Assembly: GCA_910576985.1 (NCBI GenBank)
Contig: CAJTLA010000009.1
Span: 1-35,102 of the forward strand
Direction: 5' to 3'
Source of the DNA: an uncultured Bacilli bacterium
GTDB lineage: Bacteria; Bacillota_I; Bacilli_A; RF39; UBA660
DNA length: 35,102 nt
The notes under the pieces were generated by a model, which was given only the letters and a program-made list of their open reading frames with translations, did no database searches and was not told where the DNA came from. The position numbers were made by a program, and so were the translations under genes. Shown piece after piece: positions 16,579 through 24,243 of this stretch; position 1 is the stretch's first letter; each line of letters opens with the position of its first letter.

Positions 16579-17174
16579 TAAGAAAATACAAAGAAATATG
16601 GATTCCAATCTTTTGCTTTATTGTAATTACAATATTACTATTAATCAATCAAATTTTACCCATTGACTTATGGATTTATGAAAAAATATCAATTTTAATC
16701 AAAGAACCACTGACTCAAATATTAAAAATTTTCACTCTCTTTGGAGAACCCAAAACAATTGCCATATTATCATTCGTATGGATTATCTACTTACAAAGAA
16801 AAAACAAAAAAGAAATCAAACCATTTTTACTTCTATTAATCATCAGTATCATTTTCATCATTCTATTAAAAACAATCTTTGGAAGAGAACGACCAGACAT
16901 CTTAAGACTAATTCCAATTGATGGATATAGCTTTCCAAGTGGACATTCCATTATATCAGTTGCCTTTTATGGCTATCTAGCAACCTATCTTGTAGAACGC
17001 AAAATTCAAAAAAAGATTATTTTTCCTCTTTGCTTTATTTTAATTATAGGAATCGGTTTCAGTCGAATTTATCTTGGAGTACATTATTTCAGTGATGTAT
17101 TAGCAGGATACTCATTAGGTGCTCTTGCTATGGGAATCACCAATTTATTAAGAAGAAAGGATACCATATTATGA
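16575..17174 (+). CDS. PAP2-family membrane phosphatase
   Basis: The protein has 199 residues from ATG 16575, which overlaps the corA stop by four bases. The longer frame from 16494 lies inside corA. It has six hydrophobic segments and the full PAP2 signature: KTIFGRERP (99-107), PSGHS (121-125, catalytic His) and SRIYLGVHYFSD (163-174). Members dephosphorylate lipid phosphates such as phosphatidic acid or undecaprenyl diphosphate at the outer membrane face. With uppP also in the window, a second carrier-lipid phosphatase is plausible, but the substrate is inferred. It couples to holA by another ATGA overlap. Confidence 0.9.
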   Translation: MIRKYKEIWIPIFCFIVITILLLINQILPIDLWIYEKISILIKEPLTQILKIFTLFGEPKTIAILSFVWIIYLQRKNKKEIKPFLLLLIISIIFIILLKTIFGRERPDILRLIPIDGYSFPSGHSIISVAFYGYLATYLVERKIQKKIIFPLCFILIIGIGFSRIYLGVHYFSDVLAGYSLGALAMGITNLLRRKDTIL

Positions 17175-18115
17175 TTTACTTACTATATGGAAAAGAAACA
17201 TTATTAGTGGAAAAAAAATGCTCAGAAATACTAAACAAAGAGCAAATTAATGAATATAGTATCAACAAATATGACTTAGAAAACGATAGTTTAAACACAA
17301 TTTTAGAAGATGCGACAACCATATCCATGTTTGATCCTAAAAAAGTCATCATTGTAACAAATAGCTTTATTTTTACAGCCACTACAAAAAAAGGTCTCGT
17401 TGAACAAAACACAGATTTACTAATTTCATACTTAGAAAATCCTAATCCTGATACCATTTTAATTTTTATGGTTATAACTGAAAAACTAGATGAACGAAAA
17501 AAAGTAACCAAACAATTCAGAAAAAAAGCAACCATTACAGAGCTAAATTCTGTTAAAAACAAAAGCCAAATTGTAAAAGAAATGTTTGGAGAATATCAAA
17601 TTGATGCTAGAAACCTACAACTCTTCATTGATCGAATAGGGGATAACCTGCGTATTTTAGAACAAGAATGTGAAAAAATAAAAACTTATAAAAACCAAGA
17701 AATGACAATTACCAAAGAAGACATTTTAAACCTAACTACCAAAAACATTGACATTGATATTTTCAAATTAATAGAAAATATTATACTAAAAAATAAACAG
17801 CAAGCATTAGAATCATACCAAGAAATGCTTAAAAGAAATGAAGAACCAATTAAAATTATCATCATGTTAGCCAATCAATTTCGAATCATGTATCAAGCAA
17901 AAGTGCTAAACAAAAAAGGCTATACAGCCAATGACATTGCCTCAGAATTAGAAATTCATCCCTATCGTTTAAAACTAGCTTTAGAAAAAAGCCATAATTT
18001 CTCTAGCTCTATTTTACTAAACTACTTAGAAAAATTAGCTGATTTAGATAGTAACATCAAAAGTGGAGTAGTAGACAAAAATTTAGCACTAGAATTATTT
18101 ATCTTAGAAATATAG
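17171..18115 (+). CDS. holA: DNA polymerase III delta subunit
   Basis: HolA is part of the clamp loader that opens and loads the beta sliding clamp on DNA. The 314 residues match the family. The N-terminus IYLLYGKETLLVEKK and the SMFDPKKVIIVTN segment are the conserved delta-subunit features. The degenerate AAA+ core lacks a functional Walker A, as expected for delta. The C-terminal helical collar ends in DLDSNIKSG..D..LALE, which is typical. Translation is coupled to the PAP2 gene by an ATGA overlap, and the transcript ends at a hairpin on the stop codon. Confidence 0.88.
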   Translation: MIYLLYGKETLLVEKKCSEILNKEQINEYSINKYDLENDSLNTILEDATTISMFDPKKVIIVTNSFIFTATTKKGLVEQNTDLLISYLENPNPDTILIFMVITEKLDERKKVTKQFRKKATITELNSVKNKSQIVKEMFGEYQIDARNLQLFIDRIGDNLRILEQECEKIKTYKNQEMTITKEDILNLTTKNIDIDIFKLIENIILKNKQQALESYQEMLKRNEEPIKIIIMLANQFRIMYQAKVLNKKGYTANDIASELEIHPYRLKLALEKSHNFSSSILLNYLEKLADLDSNIKSGVVDKNLALELFILEI

Positions 18116-18136
18116 AAGCAATGGCTTCTTTTTTTT
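18114..18136 (+). terminator. Terminator after holA
   Basis: AGAAGC (18114-18119), loop AATG, GCTTCT (18124-18129) and a run of eight T. The holA stop overlaps the stem. Confidence 0.85.
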
Positions 18137-18145
18137 ACAAATCAA

Positions 18146-19363
18146 TTAATTTCTTTTATTCCTTTCAATATTGTCATAAACAGTTTTTAAACTAGCTTCA
18201 TACTTGCTTGTTGTTTTTGGAACATAATATTGTTTATCTTTTATACGATCAGGAAGATATTGTTGATTTACCCAAGCATTTGGAAAATCATGAGGATATC
18301 GATACATTTTTGAATTTGTCTTAATATGATTAGGAACATTTCCTACATTTCCTAACCGAATATCATTTAAAGCAATATCCAAAGCAATATGAGCACTATT
18401 CGATTTCGGAGAAAGAGCAAGCTCTATTACTGTTGTTGCAAGAGGAATTCGAGCCTCTGGCAATCCCAAACGTTCACAAGCATTAATGCAAGCATCCACT
18501 TTAGGACCCATAGATGGATTCGCAAGCCCGATATCCTCATAAGCAATCACAGTCATTCGCCGATAAATAATATCCAAATCTTCAGCTTCAATCAATCGGG
18601 CCAAATAATGTAAAGACGCATTCACATCACTACCACGAATCGATTTTTGAAAAGCACTAATGACATCATAATGACCATCCTCATTCTTATCATGAAAAAA
18701 AACAGGTTTATTATTAATATTTTGAATTACTTCACTAGTAACATGAAAATCGCTAGTAGAATAATAAGCAACTTCCAATAAATTATAAGCTGATCTAAGA
18801 TCCCCCCCAGAAACAGTGACAATACGCTGAAGCGCATCATCATCAATCATAATCCCATTCAAATAAGAACTCTGGGTAGCTCTTTGAAGTCCTAATAAAA
18901 CCTCTTCTTCTGTCAGTTCTTTTAATTCAAAAATCTGACATCGACTACGAATTGCTGGATTAATTTTATGATAAGGATTAGAAGTAGTCATCCCAATTAA
19001 GGTAATCAATCCACTTTCCAAATAAGGAAGCAAAAGATCTTGCTTGTCTTTATTCATCCGATGAATCTCATCTAATATTAACACCATTCCATGATACATC
19101 TTCGCTTCTTCTATCACAACATCAAAATCTTTTTTATGATTAATAACAGCATTCAACAGCCGATATTGTAAATGTAGTTCTTCCACAATCGCTGTAGCAA
19201 TACTTGTCTTTCCAATCCCTGGTTTTCCATATAAAATCATCGAAAATAATCTCTGATGCTCCACCATATTAGTAATAATTTTATTCTTTCCAATTAAATG
19301 AGTCTGCCCAATAACATCCCCCGTTTTTTTAGGCCTCAATTTTATCGCTAAAGGTTCATTCAT
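18146..19363 (-). CDS. rarA: Replication-associated recombination protein A
   Basis: RarA (MgsA) is an AAA+ ATPase related to clamp-loader subunits that acts at stalled replication forks. The 405 residues contain KLRPKK and VIGQTHLIG at the N-terminus, Walker A GKPGIGKTS (46-54), Walker B LILDEIHR (95-102), sensor MTTSNP and an IRSRCQIFEL arginine-finger region. The C-terminal tetramerisation part has the family's YEDIGLANP, LPEARIPLA and YPHDFPNAWV motifs. The ATG has GGTGG upstream. It is transcribed alone, convergent with holA and divergent from xerD. Confidence 0.94.
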   Translation of the reverse strand: MNEPLAIKLRPKKTGDVIGQTHLIGKNKIITNMVEHQRLFSMILYGKPGIGKTSIATAIVEELHLQYRLLNAVINHKKDFDVVIEEAKMYHGMVLILDEIHRMNKDKQDLLLPYLESGLITLIGMTTSNPYHKINPAIRSRCQIFELKELTEEEVLLGLQRATQSSYLNGIMIDDDALQRIVTVSGGDLRSAYNLLEVAYYSTSDFHVTSEVIQNINNKPVFFHDKNEDGHYDVISAFQKSIRGSDVNASLHYLARLIEAEDLDIIYRRMTVIAYEDIGLANPSMGPKVDACINACERLGLPEARIPLATTVIELALSPKSNSAHIALDIALNDIRLGNVGNVPNHIKTNSKMYRYPHDFPNAWVNQQYLPDRIKDKQYYVPKTTSKYEASLKTVYDNIERNKRN

Positions 19364-19410
19364 AATACCACCACTTTTATTTTATCAAAAATGATAGCAA
19401 AAACATAGTC

Positions 19411-19434
19411 TTTTTGTTATAATAAAAACGGTGA
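19411..19434 (+). promoter_or_regulatory. Extended -10 promoter of xerD
   Basis: TGtTATAAT (hexamer 19418-19423) lies 18 bp before the xerD ATG, with GGTGA in between (19430-19434). The -35 position has no good match. Confidence 0.55.
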
Positions 19435-19440
19435 AATAAT

Positions 19441-20337
19441 ATGACAAAACGAAAAAAAAACTTACCACCTTATGGAAATGAGTTTTTAAACTATCTATAT
19501 ATTGATAAAAATTACTCAGAAAACACAATAGAATCATATACATTTGAACTAGAAAAATTAGCGCCTTTTTTAAAAAAAAAGAATTTAGAATTAAATGATC
19601 AAGAAATAGAACAATATATTAAAACATTACAAAATGAAAGTACATTAAGCTTGTCTCACAATATCTCCTGTCTACGCTCTTTTTATAAATTTCTACTGAT
19701 CAACCACTATGTAAAGAAAAACCCATTTGAAGAAATCGCACTTCCAAAACAACCTAAAAAATTGCCAAAAGTCCTTAGTGTAGACGAAATAGAATCATTA
19801 CTAAACATTCCAATAAAAAATGCATTTAGCGCAAGAAACAAAGCCATATTAGAGCTTATGTACGCAACAGGACTTCGAGTAAGCGAATTGGTAAACTTAA
19901 AAATAGGGGACATTGACTTTGAAATGTCTATTGTAAGAACCATGGGAAAGGGAAAAAAAGAACGAATTATTCCCATTGGAGACTATGCATTAAAAGCACT
20001 CTATATTTACATTTATGAATATCGAAACCAACTGTTAATCAAAGGATGGAATGATTACTTATTTATCAATAATCATGGAAATAATTTAACAAGACAGGCA
20101 ATATTCAAAATGATTCAATCACTCGCGCTAGAAAAAAAAATAGAGACCCCATTTTCTCCCCATACTTTAAGACATTCATTTGCAACTCATCTATTACATA
20201 ATGGAGCAAACTTACGTGATATCCAAGAAATGCTTGGGCATAGTTCATTATCAACAACTCAAATATATACCCATGTCTCTATTCAAAAACTAGAAGAAGA
20301 TTATAATAAATTTCATCCCCATGGAGGAAAATTATGA
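19441..20337 (+). CDS. xerD: Tyrosine recombinase XerD-type
   Basis: The protein has 298 residues, the usual size of XerC/XerD, which resolve chromosome dimers at dif with FtsK. The N-terminal SAM-like domain (about 10-95) is followed by the catalytic domain with R146 (ATGLRVSEL), K near 170-172 (MGKGKKER), H241 and R244 (HTLRHSFATH), H267 (LGHSS) and the nucleophile Y276 (QIYTHVS). All six active-site positions are present. The family member is probably the housekeeping XerD and not an integrase, because it sits in a repair operon and no att sites or phage genes are near. Its TGA overlaps the next ATG. Confidence 0.9.
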   Translation: MTKRKKNLPPYGNEFLNYLYIDKNYSENTIESYTFELEKLAPFLKKKNLELNDQEIEQYIKTLQNESTLSLSHNISCLRSFYKFLLINHYVKKNPFEEIALPKQPKKLPKVLSVDEIESLLNIPIKNAFSARNKAILELMYATGLRVSELVNLKIGDIDFEMSIVRTMGKGKKERIIPIGDYALKALYIYIYEYRNQLLIKGWNDYLFINNHGNNLTRQAIFKMIQSLALEKKIETPFSPHTLRHSFATHLLHNGANLRDIQEMLGHSSLSTTQIYTHVSIQKLEEDYNKFHPHGGKL

Positions 20338-21062
20338 AAAAACAATTAAAATGGGAAATCGCAGAAAATTGGTCCCCAAAAAACTATCAACAATTCTTAA
20401 AAAAATTAGAAACATTACAAGATCAAAAATTTAGAGAATTTCAATCCAAACTCATTTTAAATGAAATGCCTTTAATTGGAATTCGAACTCCATTATTACA
20501 AGAAATAGCCCAAAACTTAAGTACACAAAATTATCTAGGATTTATCAAATATAATTCACACCATTATTTCGAAGAAACCATGTTACATGGATTAATATTA
20601 GGATATTTAAACATCGACTTTAAAACATTATTAAACATGTTAGACCGATTTCTTCCATACAATACCAATTGGGCAATTAATGATATTGTTTGTACGAATT
20701 TAAAACAATTTAAAAAAAATCAACAAATTGGATACAAATGGATTTTAAATTTATTGGCATCTAAAAATCCTTGGGATATTCGGTTTGGATTTGTATTATT
20801 ATTAAATCATTATATGACTGACACCTATATCGATTCCATATTAAAAATAATAACAAAACCATATATTGATCATTACTATGTGAATATGGCTATTGCCTGG
20901 CTTACTTCTATTTGCTATATTAAATATCCAGAAAAAACCATCCTAATATTAGAAAATAATCTATTAAACCCATGGATTCATAACAAAACAATTTCTAAGA
21001 TAAGAGATTCCAAACAAATATCAAAACAAAAAAAAGATTACTTAAACACTTTAAAAAAGTAA
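20334..21062 (+). CDS. AlkD-like DNA alkylation repair protein
   Basis: The protein has 242 residues, starting in an ATGA overlap with xerD. The whole sequence is helical and HEAT-repeat-like with the DNA_alkylation family landmarks: FQSKLI..MPLIGIRTPLLQEIAQ near the start, EETMLHGLILGY, NWAINDIVC (about 115-123), NPWDIRFGFVLLLNHY and NMAIAWLTSICYIKYPE (about 184-200), ending in KIRDSKQISKQKKDYL. AlkD-type glycosylases excise N3- and N7-alkylated purines. Some relatives have lost catalysis, and I cannot confirm activity. The 3' end overlaps the opposing membrane protein gene by 25 bp. Confidence 0.85.
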   Translation: MKKQLKWEIAENWSPKNYQQFLKKLETLQDQKFREFQSKLILNEMPLIGIRTPLLQEIAQNLSTQNYLGFIKYNSHHYFEETMLHGLILGYLNIDFKTLLNMLDRFLPYNTNWAINDIVCTNLKQFKKNQQIGYKWILNLLASKNPWDIRFGFVLLLNHYMTDTYIDSILKIITKPYIDHYYVNMAIAWLTSICYIKYPEKTILILENNLLNPWIHNKTISKIRDSKQISKQKKDYLNTLKK

Positions 21063-21571
21063 CCTTTTAATTTTGTTTTAAAAAACAAAGTAAAAGAAAT
21101 ATCAGCAATAAAAAGCACAATACATAATATCGTAATCCAAGAAGGAATTTTTAAAAGAAACTTATCAAAAAAAGGTTTTACAAAATAAACGACGAGTAAA
21201 CTAATGAGACCCCAAGCAAAAGAAACCTCTAATGCGATATACTTTCCAATATGAAATTTTAGATTGCTATAATCCCAGAAAGTCGTTTTAAAAATCTTTT
21301 CAATTAATACTCCTCCTAGTAATTCAATCGCTGTTAGTAATACAACAACTGTAACGAAAATAACCAAAGTCTGTAACAATTTAGTAGAATGTAAATTTTT
21401 AAAAATAAAATTAGAAACCAAAATAATGATAATAATTCCAATTCCATAAACAGGAGTCCAAGAACCATATAAAATTCCACTATCTCCCTTATGACCAAGC
21501 AAAAAATACATCAAATGTTCAAATAAAAATCCTAAAATAGAATAAAGAAAAAAACAATTAATATAATACAT
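21038..21571 (-). CDS. CmpB-type putative ABC transporter permease-like membrane protein
   Basis: The protein has 177 residues if started at the ATG 21569-21571, which has GGTGA 7 bases upstream. A longer frame to 21619 adds 16 residues without a ribosome site. It has five or six hydrophobic segments. The conserved pattern of the PF06541 (CmpB) family is visible: a GF.FEH..Y start, the GDSGILYGSWTPVYG loop, ELLGGVLIEKIFKTTFWDYS and a GKYIALEVSFAWG segment. Despite the family name, transport is unproven. There is no ATPase partner nearby. The 3' end overlaps the AlkD-like gene tail-to-tail. Confidence 0.78.
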   Translation of the reverse strand: MYYINCFFLYSILGFLFEHLMYFLLGHKGDSGILYGSWTPVYGIGIIIIILVSNFIFKNLHSTKLLQTLVIFVTVVVLLTAIELLGGVLIEKIFKTTFWDYSNLKFHIGKYIALEVSFAWGLISLLVVYFVKPFFDKFLLKIPSWITILCIVLFIADISFTLFFKTKLKGYFFKVFK

Positions 21572-21662
21572 AGCACATTCACCATCTTTATTATGTGCAA
21601 ATTCCAATAAATTACACATATATTTTAACTTTTAAAACATATAGTAGAGTAGGTGAATACTT

Positions 21663-22412
21663 ATGAACAACATTACAGAATCTTTTCTATTAACAACACT
21701 TGCAGGATTATCAACAATGTTAGGAACAATTTTTATTTTTTTAAAAAAAAGAGAACAGTTAATTTATAAATCACTATCATTTGCTGCAGGAGTTATGATT
21801 ACTGTTTCTCTTACAGACTTGATTCCTGAAGGACAAAATTTATTATCCAAAACCTTTTTTCCAATCCCAGTAGTTTTAATCAGCATGATTTTTTTTATCA
21901 TTGGAATCATTATTACAATGACATTAAATCATTACTTACCAGAAAGCAAAGAAAAAAAAATAAATCATAAACTATACAAAATTGGAATTATTTCCATGTT
22001 AGCAATTATGTTACATAATATACCAGAAGGTATTATGACATTTATGACAAGTACACACAACATGACTTTAGGAATTTCGTTAACCATAGCAATCGCGCTC
22101 CATAATATACCAGAAGGTATTAGTATTTCTATTCCAATATTTTATGCATCAGGAAACAAAAAAAAGGCTTTTCTATACACATTTATTTCTGGAATCTCCG
22201 AATTAATAGGAGCCATATTGGCATTCATATTTTTAAAGGATATCATGAACGAAGCAATGATGGGAATGCTATATTCCATGACCGCAGGAATTATGATTTA
22301 TATTTCACTTCATGAATTATTACCTACATCACTTCAAAGTAATTATCAAAAAAAATCACTCCTTTATTTTCTAATTGGGGTAGGGGTTATGCTTATAAAT
22401 CATTATCAATAA
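21663..22412 (+). CDS. ZIP-family divalent metal transporter
   Basis: The protein has 249 residues from ATG 21663 with AGGTGA upstream. ZIP proteins import Zn2+, Fe2+ or Mn2+ across the cytoplasmic membrane. About eight hydrophobic segments are present. The metal-site motifs HNIPEG occur twice (118-123 and 147-152), the pattern of ZupT-like members, and ISGISELIGA holds the conserved acidic residue of the next helix. A His/acid-poor loop (about 92-105) replaces the His-rich loop of some relatives. It stands alone, with a perfect terminator after it. Confidence 0.9.
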   Translation: MNNITESFLLTTLAGLSTMLGTIFIFLKKREQLIYKSLSFAAGVMITVSLTDLIPEGQNLLSKTFFPIPVVLISMIFFIIGIIITMTLNHYLPESKEKKINHKLYKIGIISMLAIMLHNIPEGIMTFMTSTHNMTLGISLTIAIALHNIPEGISISIPIFYASGNKKKAFLYTFISGISELIGAILAFIFLKDIMNEAMMGMLYSMTAGIMIYISLHELLPTSLQSNYQKKSLLYFLIGVGVMLINHYQ

Positions 22413-22441
22413 AAAAAGAGAAAAAATCTCTTTTTTTATTG
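22407..22441. terminator. Bidirectional terminator after the ZIP gene
   Basis: A perfect 15-bp stem (22407-22421 with 22427-22441, loop AAAAA) containing AAAAAAAGAGA and its complement gives U tracts in both directions. It also serves the reverse-strand small protein that ends at 22454. Confidence 0.88.
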
Positions 22442-22453
22442 GGCTTTTATAGC

Positions 22454-22657
22454 CTATTTCAATTCAAAAGAATCGCCATTGTCTTCATCTAGTTCAAACG
22501 AATGAGCTTCGTCATCGTCAAAACCGATTTCATTAGCTTTATTTGAAACTTTATTGCTGTTTGCATCTGTTACTGCATTATTATTTGCATTTTTTACATT
22601 GTTGTTTTTGCAATTCTTAACAGAAGCTTTTGATTGTTTCATATCTTTCTTTGCCAT
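22454..22657 (-). CDS. Asn/Lys-rich small protein with acidic tail
   Basis: I do not recognise this 67-residue protein. The first half is basic and Asn-rich (KNCKNNNVKNANNNAV). The second half is acidic, with two related boxes, AHSFELDED and GDSFELK. There is no membrane segment or signal, one Cys, and low complexity consistent with a disordered protein. The ATG has GGGTGA upstream. A sequence fitting a sigma-G promoter (GTATA, 17 bp, CATAATA) lies at 22675-22703. Composition plus promoter suggest a small spore protein, but there is no clear match to the alpha/beta or gamma SASP families, so the role is inference. Confidence 0.6.
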   Translation of the reverse strand: MAKKDMKQSKASVKNCKNNNVKNANNNAVTDANSNKVSNKANEIGFDDDEAHSFELDEDNGDSFELK

Positions 22658-22674
22658 TTTTCATCACCCATTAG

Positions 22675-22703
22675 TATTATGGTTCGTTTATAAAGATTTA
22701 TAC
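22675..22703 (-). promoter_or_regulatory. Possible sigma-G-type promoter of the Asn-rich protein
   Basis: On the reverse strand GTATA (22699-22703) is followed after 17 bases by CATAATA (22675-22681), agreeing with the published forespore sigma-G pattern (GHATR, 17-18, CATnHTA). In DNA this AT-rich such matches arise easily, and the implied leader is short. Confidence 0.35.
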
Positions 22704-22737
22704 AAAGAGTAAGGAAGTGGCAGAATTTGGCTTTCAA

Positions 22738-22792
22738 TTTGCATTTTTTTTTAAATGTGCTATAATAAGAACTCGAAAAAGAAAAAAGGGGA
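22738..22792 (+). promoter_or_regulatory. Promoter and ribosome site of an 18-codon gene
   Basis: TTTGCA (22738-22743), a 17-bp spacer and TATAAT (22761-22766) with TGC before it (extended -10), then AAAAAAGGGGAG ending at 22792. ATG follows at 22801. Confidence 0.65.
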
Positions 22793-22800
22793 GTTTTTAT

Positions 22801-22857
22801 ATGATTTTATTATTAATTTTATTGATTAATTATATGAAAAATAATGTAAGAAGTTAG
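22801..22857 (+). CDS. Putative 18-residue hydrophobic peptide
   Basis: A tiny frame encodes MILLLILLINYMKNNVRS and ends at TAG 22855-22857. It is supported by context and not by length: an extended -10 promoter upstream, AGGGGAG 8 bases before the ATG, and an intrinsic terminator beginning within its last codons. The first 12 residues are a short membrane-seeking helix and the rest a basic tail. Such units include type I toxins, small membrane regulators and leader peptides. No antisense RNA or regulated downstream gene is obvious (about 500 bp of AT-rich DNA follows), so a free-standing micropeptide is the simplest reading. Confidence 0.45.
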   Translation: MILLLILLINYMKNNVRS

Positions 22858-22878
22858 TTTTTAACTTCTTATTTTATT
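22847..22878 (+). terminator. Terminator of the 18-codon gene
   Basis: AAGAAGTTA (22848-22856), loop GTTTT, TAACTTCTT (22862-22870), then ATTTTATT. The peptide's stop codon is at the end of the left arm. Confidence 0.75.
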
Positions 22879-23342
22879 AAAAAAAAGAAATCATTATTAT
22901 AAAGCAAACTTCTATAAAACTATATATATATTTTAATAATTCCACAAATGAATGAATATATACAGAAACTTTAAAAGGAGAATATAAAAAAATTTTAAAG
23001 AAGTTAACATAATATACATTATAGAAAGTTAAACAAATCATTTTTTTACTTATTATTCATCTTAATAAAAAATAGAAATTAAAAAAATAAAAAATAATAT
23101 ATTCGGTGTTTTCGTTTAAGTTAATCATTATTTCTAAGAATCAAAATAGTGTATAACACAATAGTTGTATAAATAACTACTAATTCCAATTGATTTATCC
23201 TTAATTTATCTTTTCTATTACGATCTAATGAATCAAATACCAATCTAACAAATACAACCTAATATATATCCTATAGAATTAATATCTCAAAAACTATTCT
23301 ACCTTCTGCCCTATTTTGTAATAAAAAAGAGAATAGGGGAAG
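22879..23342. other. AT-rich stretch without a convincing gene
   Basis: About 460 bp of very AT-rich DNA lies between the 18-codon gene and the terminator of the HTH gene. It has no long ORF, no tRNA-like fold and no repeat array that I can see. The only coding-like signal is a degenerate reverse-strand frame at 23121-23339. A GGAG at 22977-22980 has no start codon in range. Confidence 0.5.
23121..23339 (-). pseudogene. Degenerate small membrane protein frame
   Basis: One reverse-strand frame reads sensibly through two TAG stops (in the region 23259-23275) and ends at TAA 23121-23123. The last part, SLDRNRKDKLRINQLELVV followed by a hydrophobic helix and ILRNND, looks like real protein: a charged segment followed by a membrane segment. 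The part before the stops (RAEGRIVFEILIL) also reads as protein. A TTG at 23243 could start a 40-residue product, but without a good ribosome site. I read it as a decayed membrane protein gene; chance is possible. Confidence 0.25.
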
Positions 23343-23365
23343 AAAAAAACTACAAAATCGTAGTT
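23343..23365 (-). terminator. Terminator of the HTH regulator
   Basis: On the reverse strand AACTAC, loop GATTTT, GTAGTT (plus-strand 23348-23365) is followed by a run of T (plus-strand A at 23343-23349). Confidence 0.8.
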
Positions 23366-24148
23366 CTAATCACTTACTTTTCTAGATTGGATTTCAGCTA
23401 TTTTTTCAAAAATTTCAGGCGCATTTTTTTCATTAATTTCAGTATAGCCAAGTTCCTTTAAAGCTTGAACCTTAATAGTATTTAATTCTAGGGTACGACT
23501 CATTTTTTCCTCAACCTTATGCTCAATTTGAGCAACAAAACGTCTATGTGCTTCTGCAATCTTTGTTTTAGAAGATCCTCCACTATTAAATAATGTCATA
23601 CCTGAAAACATAATACTTTCAAAAATAAACTGTTCATCCTCATCAAAAACAAACTCTAATGGTTTCACAAAACCAGTCGCTTTAGCAACATACGCCAATA
23701 TATATTTTAGCTCTCTTGAACCATCCAAAGACTGTAAAAAATGATATAAATACTTAAATGTATAATAAGCTTCATCATCCTTATCATCTTCTAAACGTTC
23801 TTTCATCAAATCTACAATATTCATCATTACTTCTTTTTGTCTTTTGCCTAAGCCACTATAAATAGAATTCGACTCATTTGTAATATTTTTCTGAGAATTT
23901 TCAAACAAATTATTAATTCTTGCTTCCACATCCATAATATAATCTGTATCTACTTTAATATTATCTAATTCTTCTGGCGATTTAATCCCCAACAAATTCA
24001 ACAACAAAACCTTTTTATCCTTTGGCCATTTGTTAATATCATCCAACTCCAAATAATTATAAATCATTTGTCTTGATACACCCAAAAACTTTGCCAACTT
24101 CACTTTTGATATACCTAATTCATGTAGTATTTCATTTAATCTGTTCAT
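23366..24148 (-). CDS. Helix-turn-helix regulator with unknown C-terminal domain
   Basis: The protein has 260 residues with an N-terminal Cro/CI-like HTH at about 5-35 (LGISKVKLAKFLGVSRQMIYNYL), followed by NKWPKDKKVLLLNLLGI. The remaining ~200 residues are predicted helical and acidic. They contain LYHFLQSLDGSRELKYILAY and a central FVFDEDEQFIFESIMFSGM stretch that I do not recognise. The ATG has AGGAGGG upstream. The promoter is near-consensus with a duplicated TTGACA element that could be an operator, so autoregulation is plausible. No phage genes are nearby, so a chromosomal regulator is more likely than a prophage repressor. Targets are unknown. Confidence 0.78.
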   Translation of the reverse strand: MNRLNEILHELGISKVKLAKFLGVSRQMIYNYLELDDINKWPKDKKVLLLNLLGIKSPEELDNIKVDTDYIMDVEARINNLFENSQKNITNESNSIYSGLGKRQKEVMMNIVDLMKERLEDDKDDEAYYTFKYLYHFLQSLDGSRELKYILAYVAKATGFVKPLEFVFDEDEQFIFESIMFSGMTLFNSGGSSKTKIAEAHRRFVAQIEHKVEEKMSRTLELNTIKVQALKELGYTEINEKNAPEIFEKIAEIQSRKVSD

Positions 24149-24169
24149 TTAATCGACCCTCCTATTAAC

Positions 24170-24197
24170 ATTCTATCACTTTCATGTCAAATGTCAA
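24170..24197 (-). promoter_or_regulatory. Promoter of the HTH regulator with duplicated TTGACA
   Basis: On the reverse strand TTGACA (24192-24197), a 16-bp spacer and TAGAAT (24170-24175), with TGa before the -10. A second TTGACA starts seven bases after the first, giving TTGACATTTGACA. This tandem repeat is a candidate binding site. Confidence 0.65.
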
Positions 24198-24216
24198 GTG
24201 TAAACCAAAAGTCTAG

Positions 24217-24243
24217 AAAAAAAGTAGGGACAACTCCCCTACT
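24217..24243 (-). terminator. Terminator of mnmA
   Basis: AGTAGGG (24223-24229) pairs with CCCTACT (24237-24243). On the reverse strand a T run follows (plus-strand A at 24217-24223). The mnmA TAG stop is in the stem. Confidence 0.8.

Noticed and set aside
23310..23338. CCCTATT...AATAGGG inverted repeat as a terminator or regulatory RNA
   Set aside because: The loop of about 15 bases is long, the stem is short and there is no U tract. The proper terminator of the HTH gene is at 23343-23365.
22879..23342. A small structured RNA (6S, tmRNA or riboswitch) in the gap
   Set aside because: No recognisable conserved core, no long GC-containing stems, and no gene in the right orientation to be controlled.
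9580..24148. A prophage suggested by lysozyme, tyrosine recombinase and HTH regulator
   Set aside because: The three genes are scattered over 14 kb among housekeeping genes. There are no capsid, terminase, portal or tail genes and no att-like repeats, and the recombinase is coupled to a repair gene.
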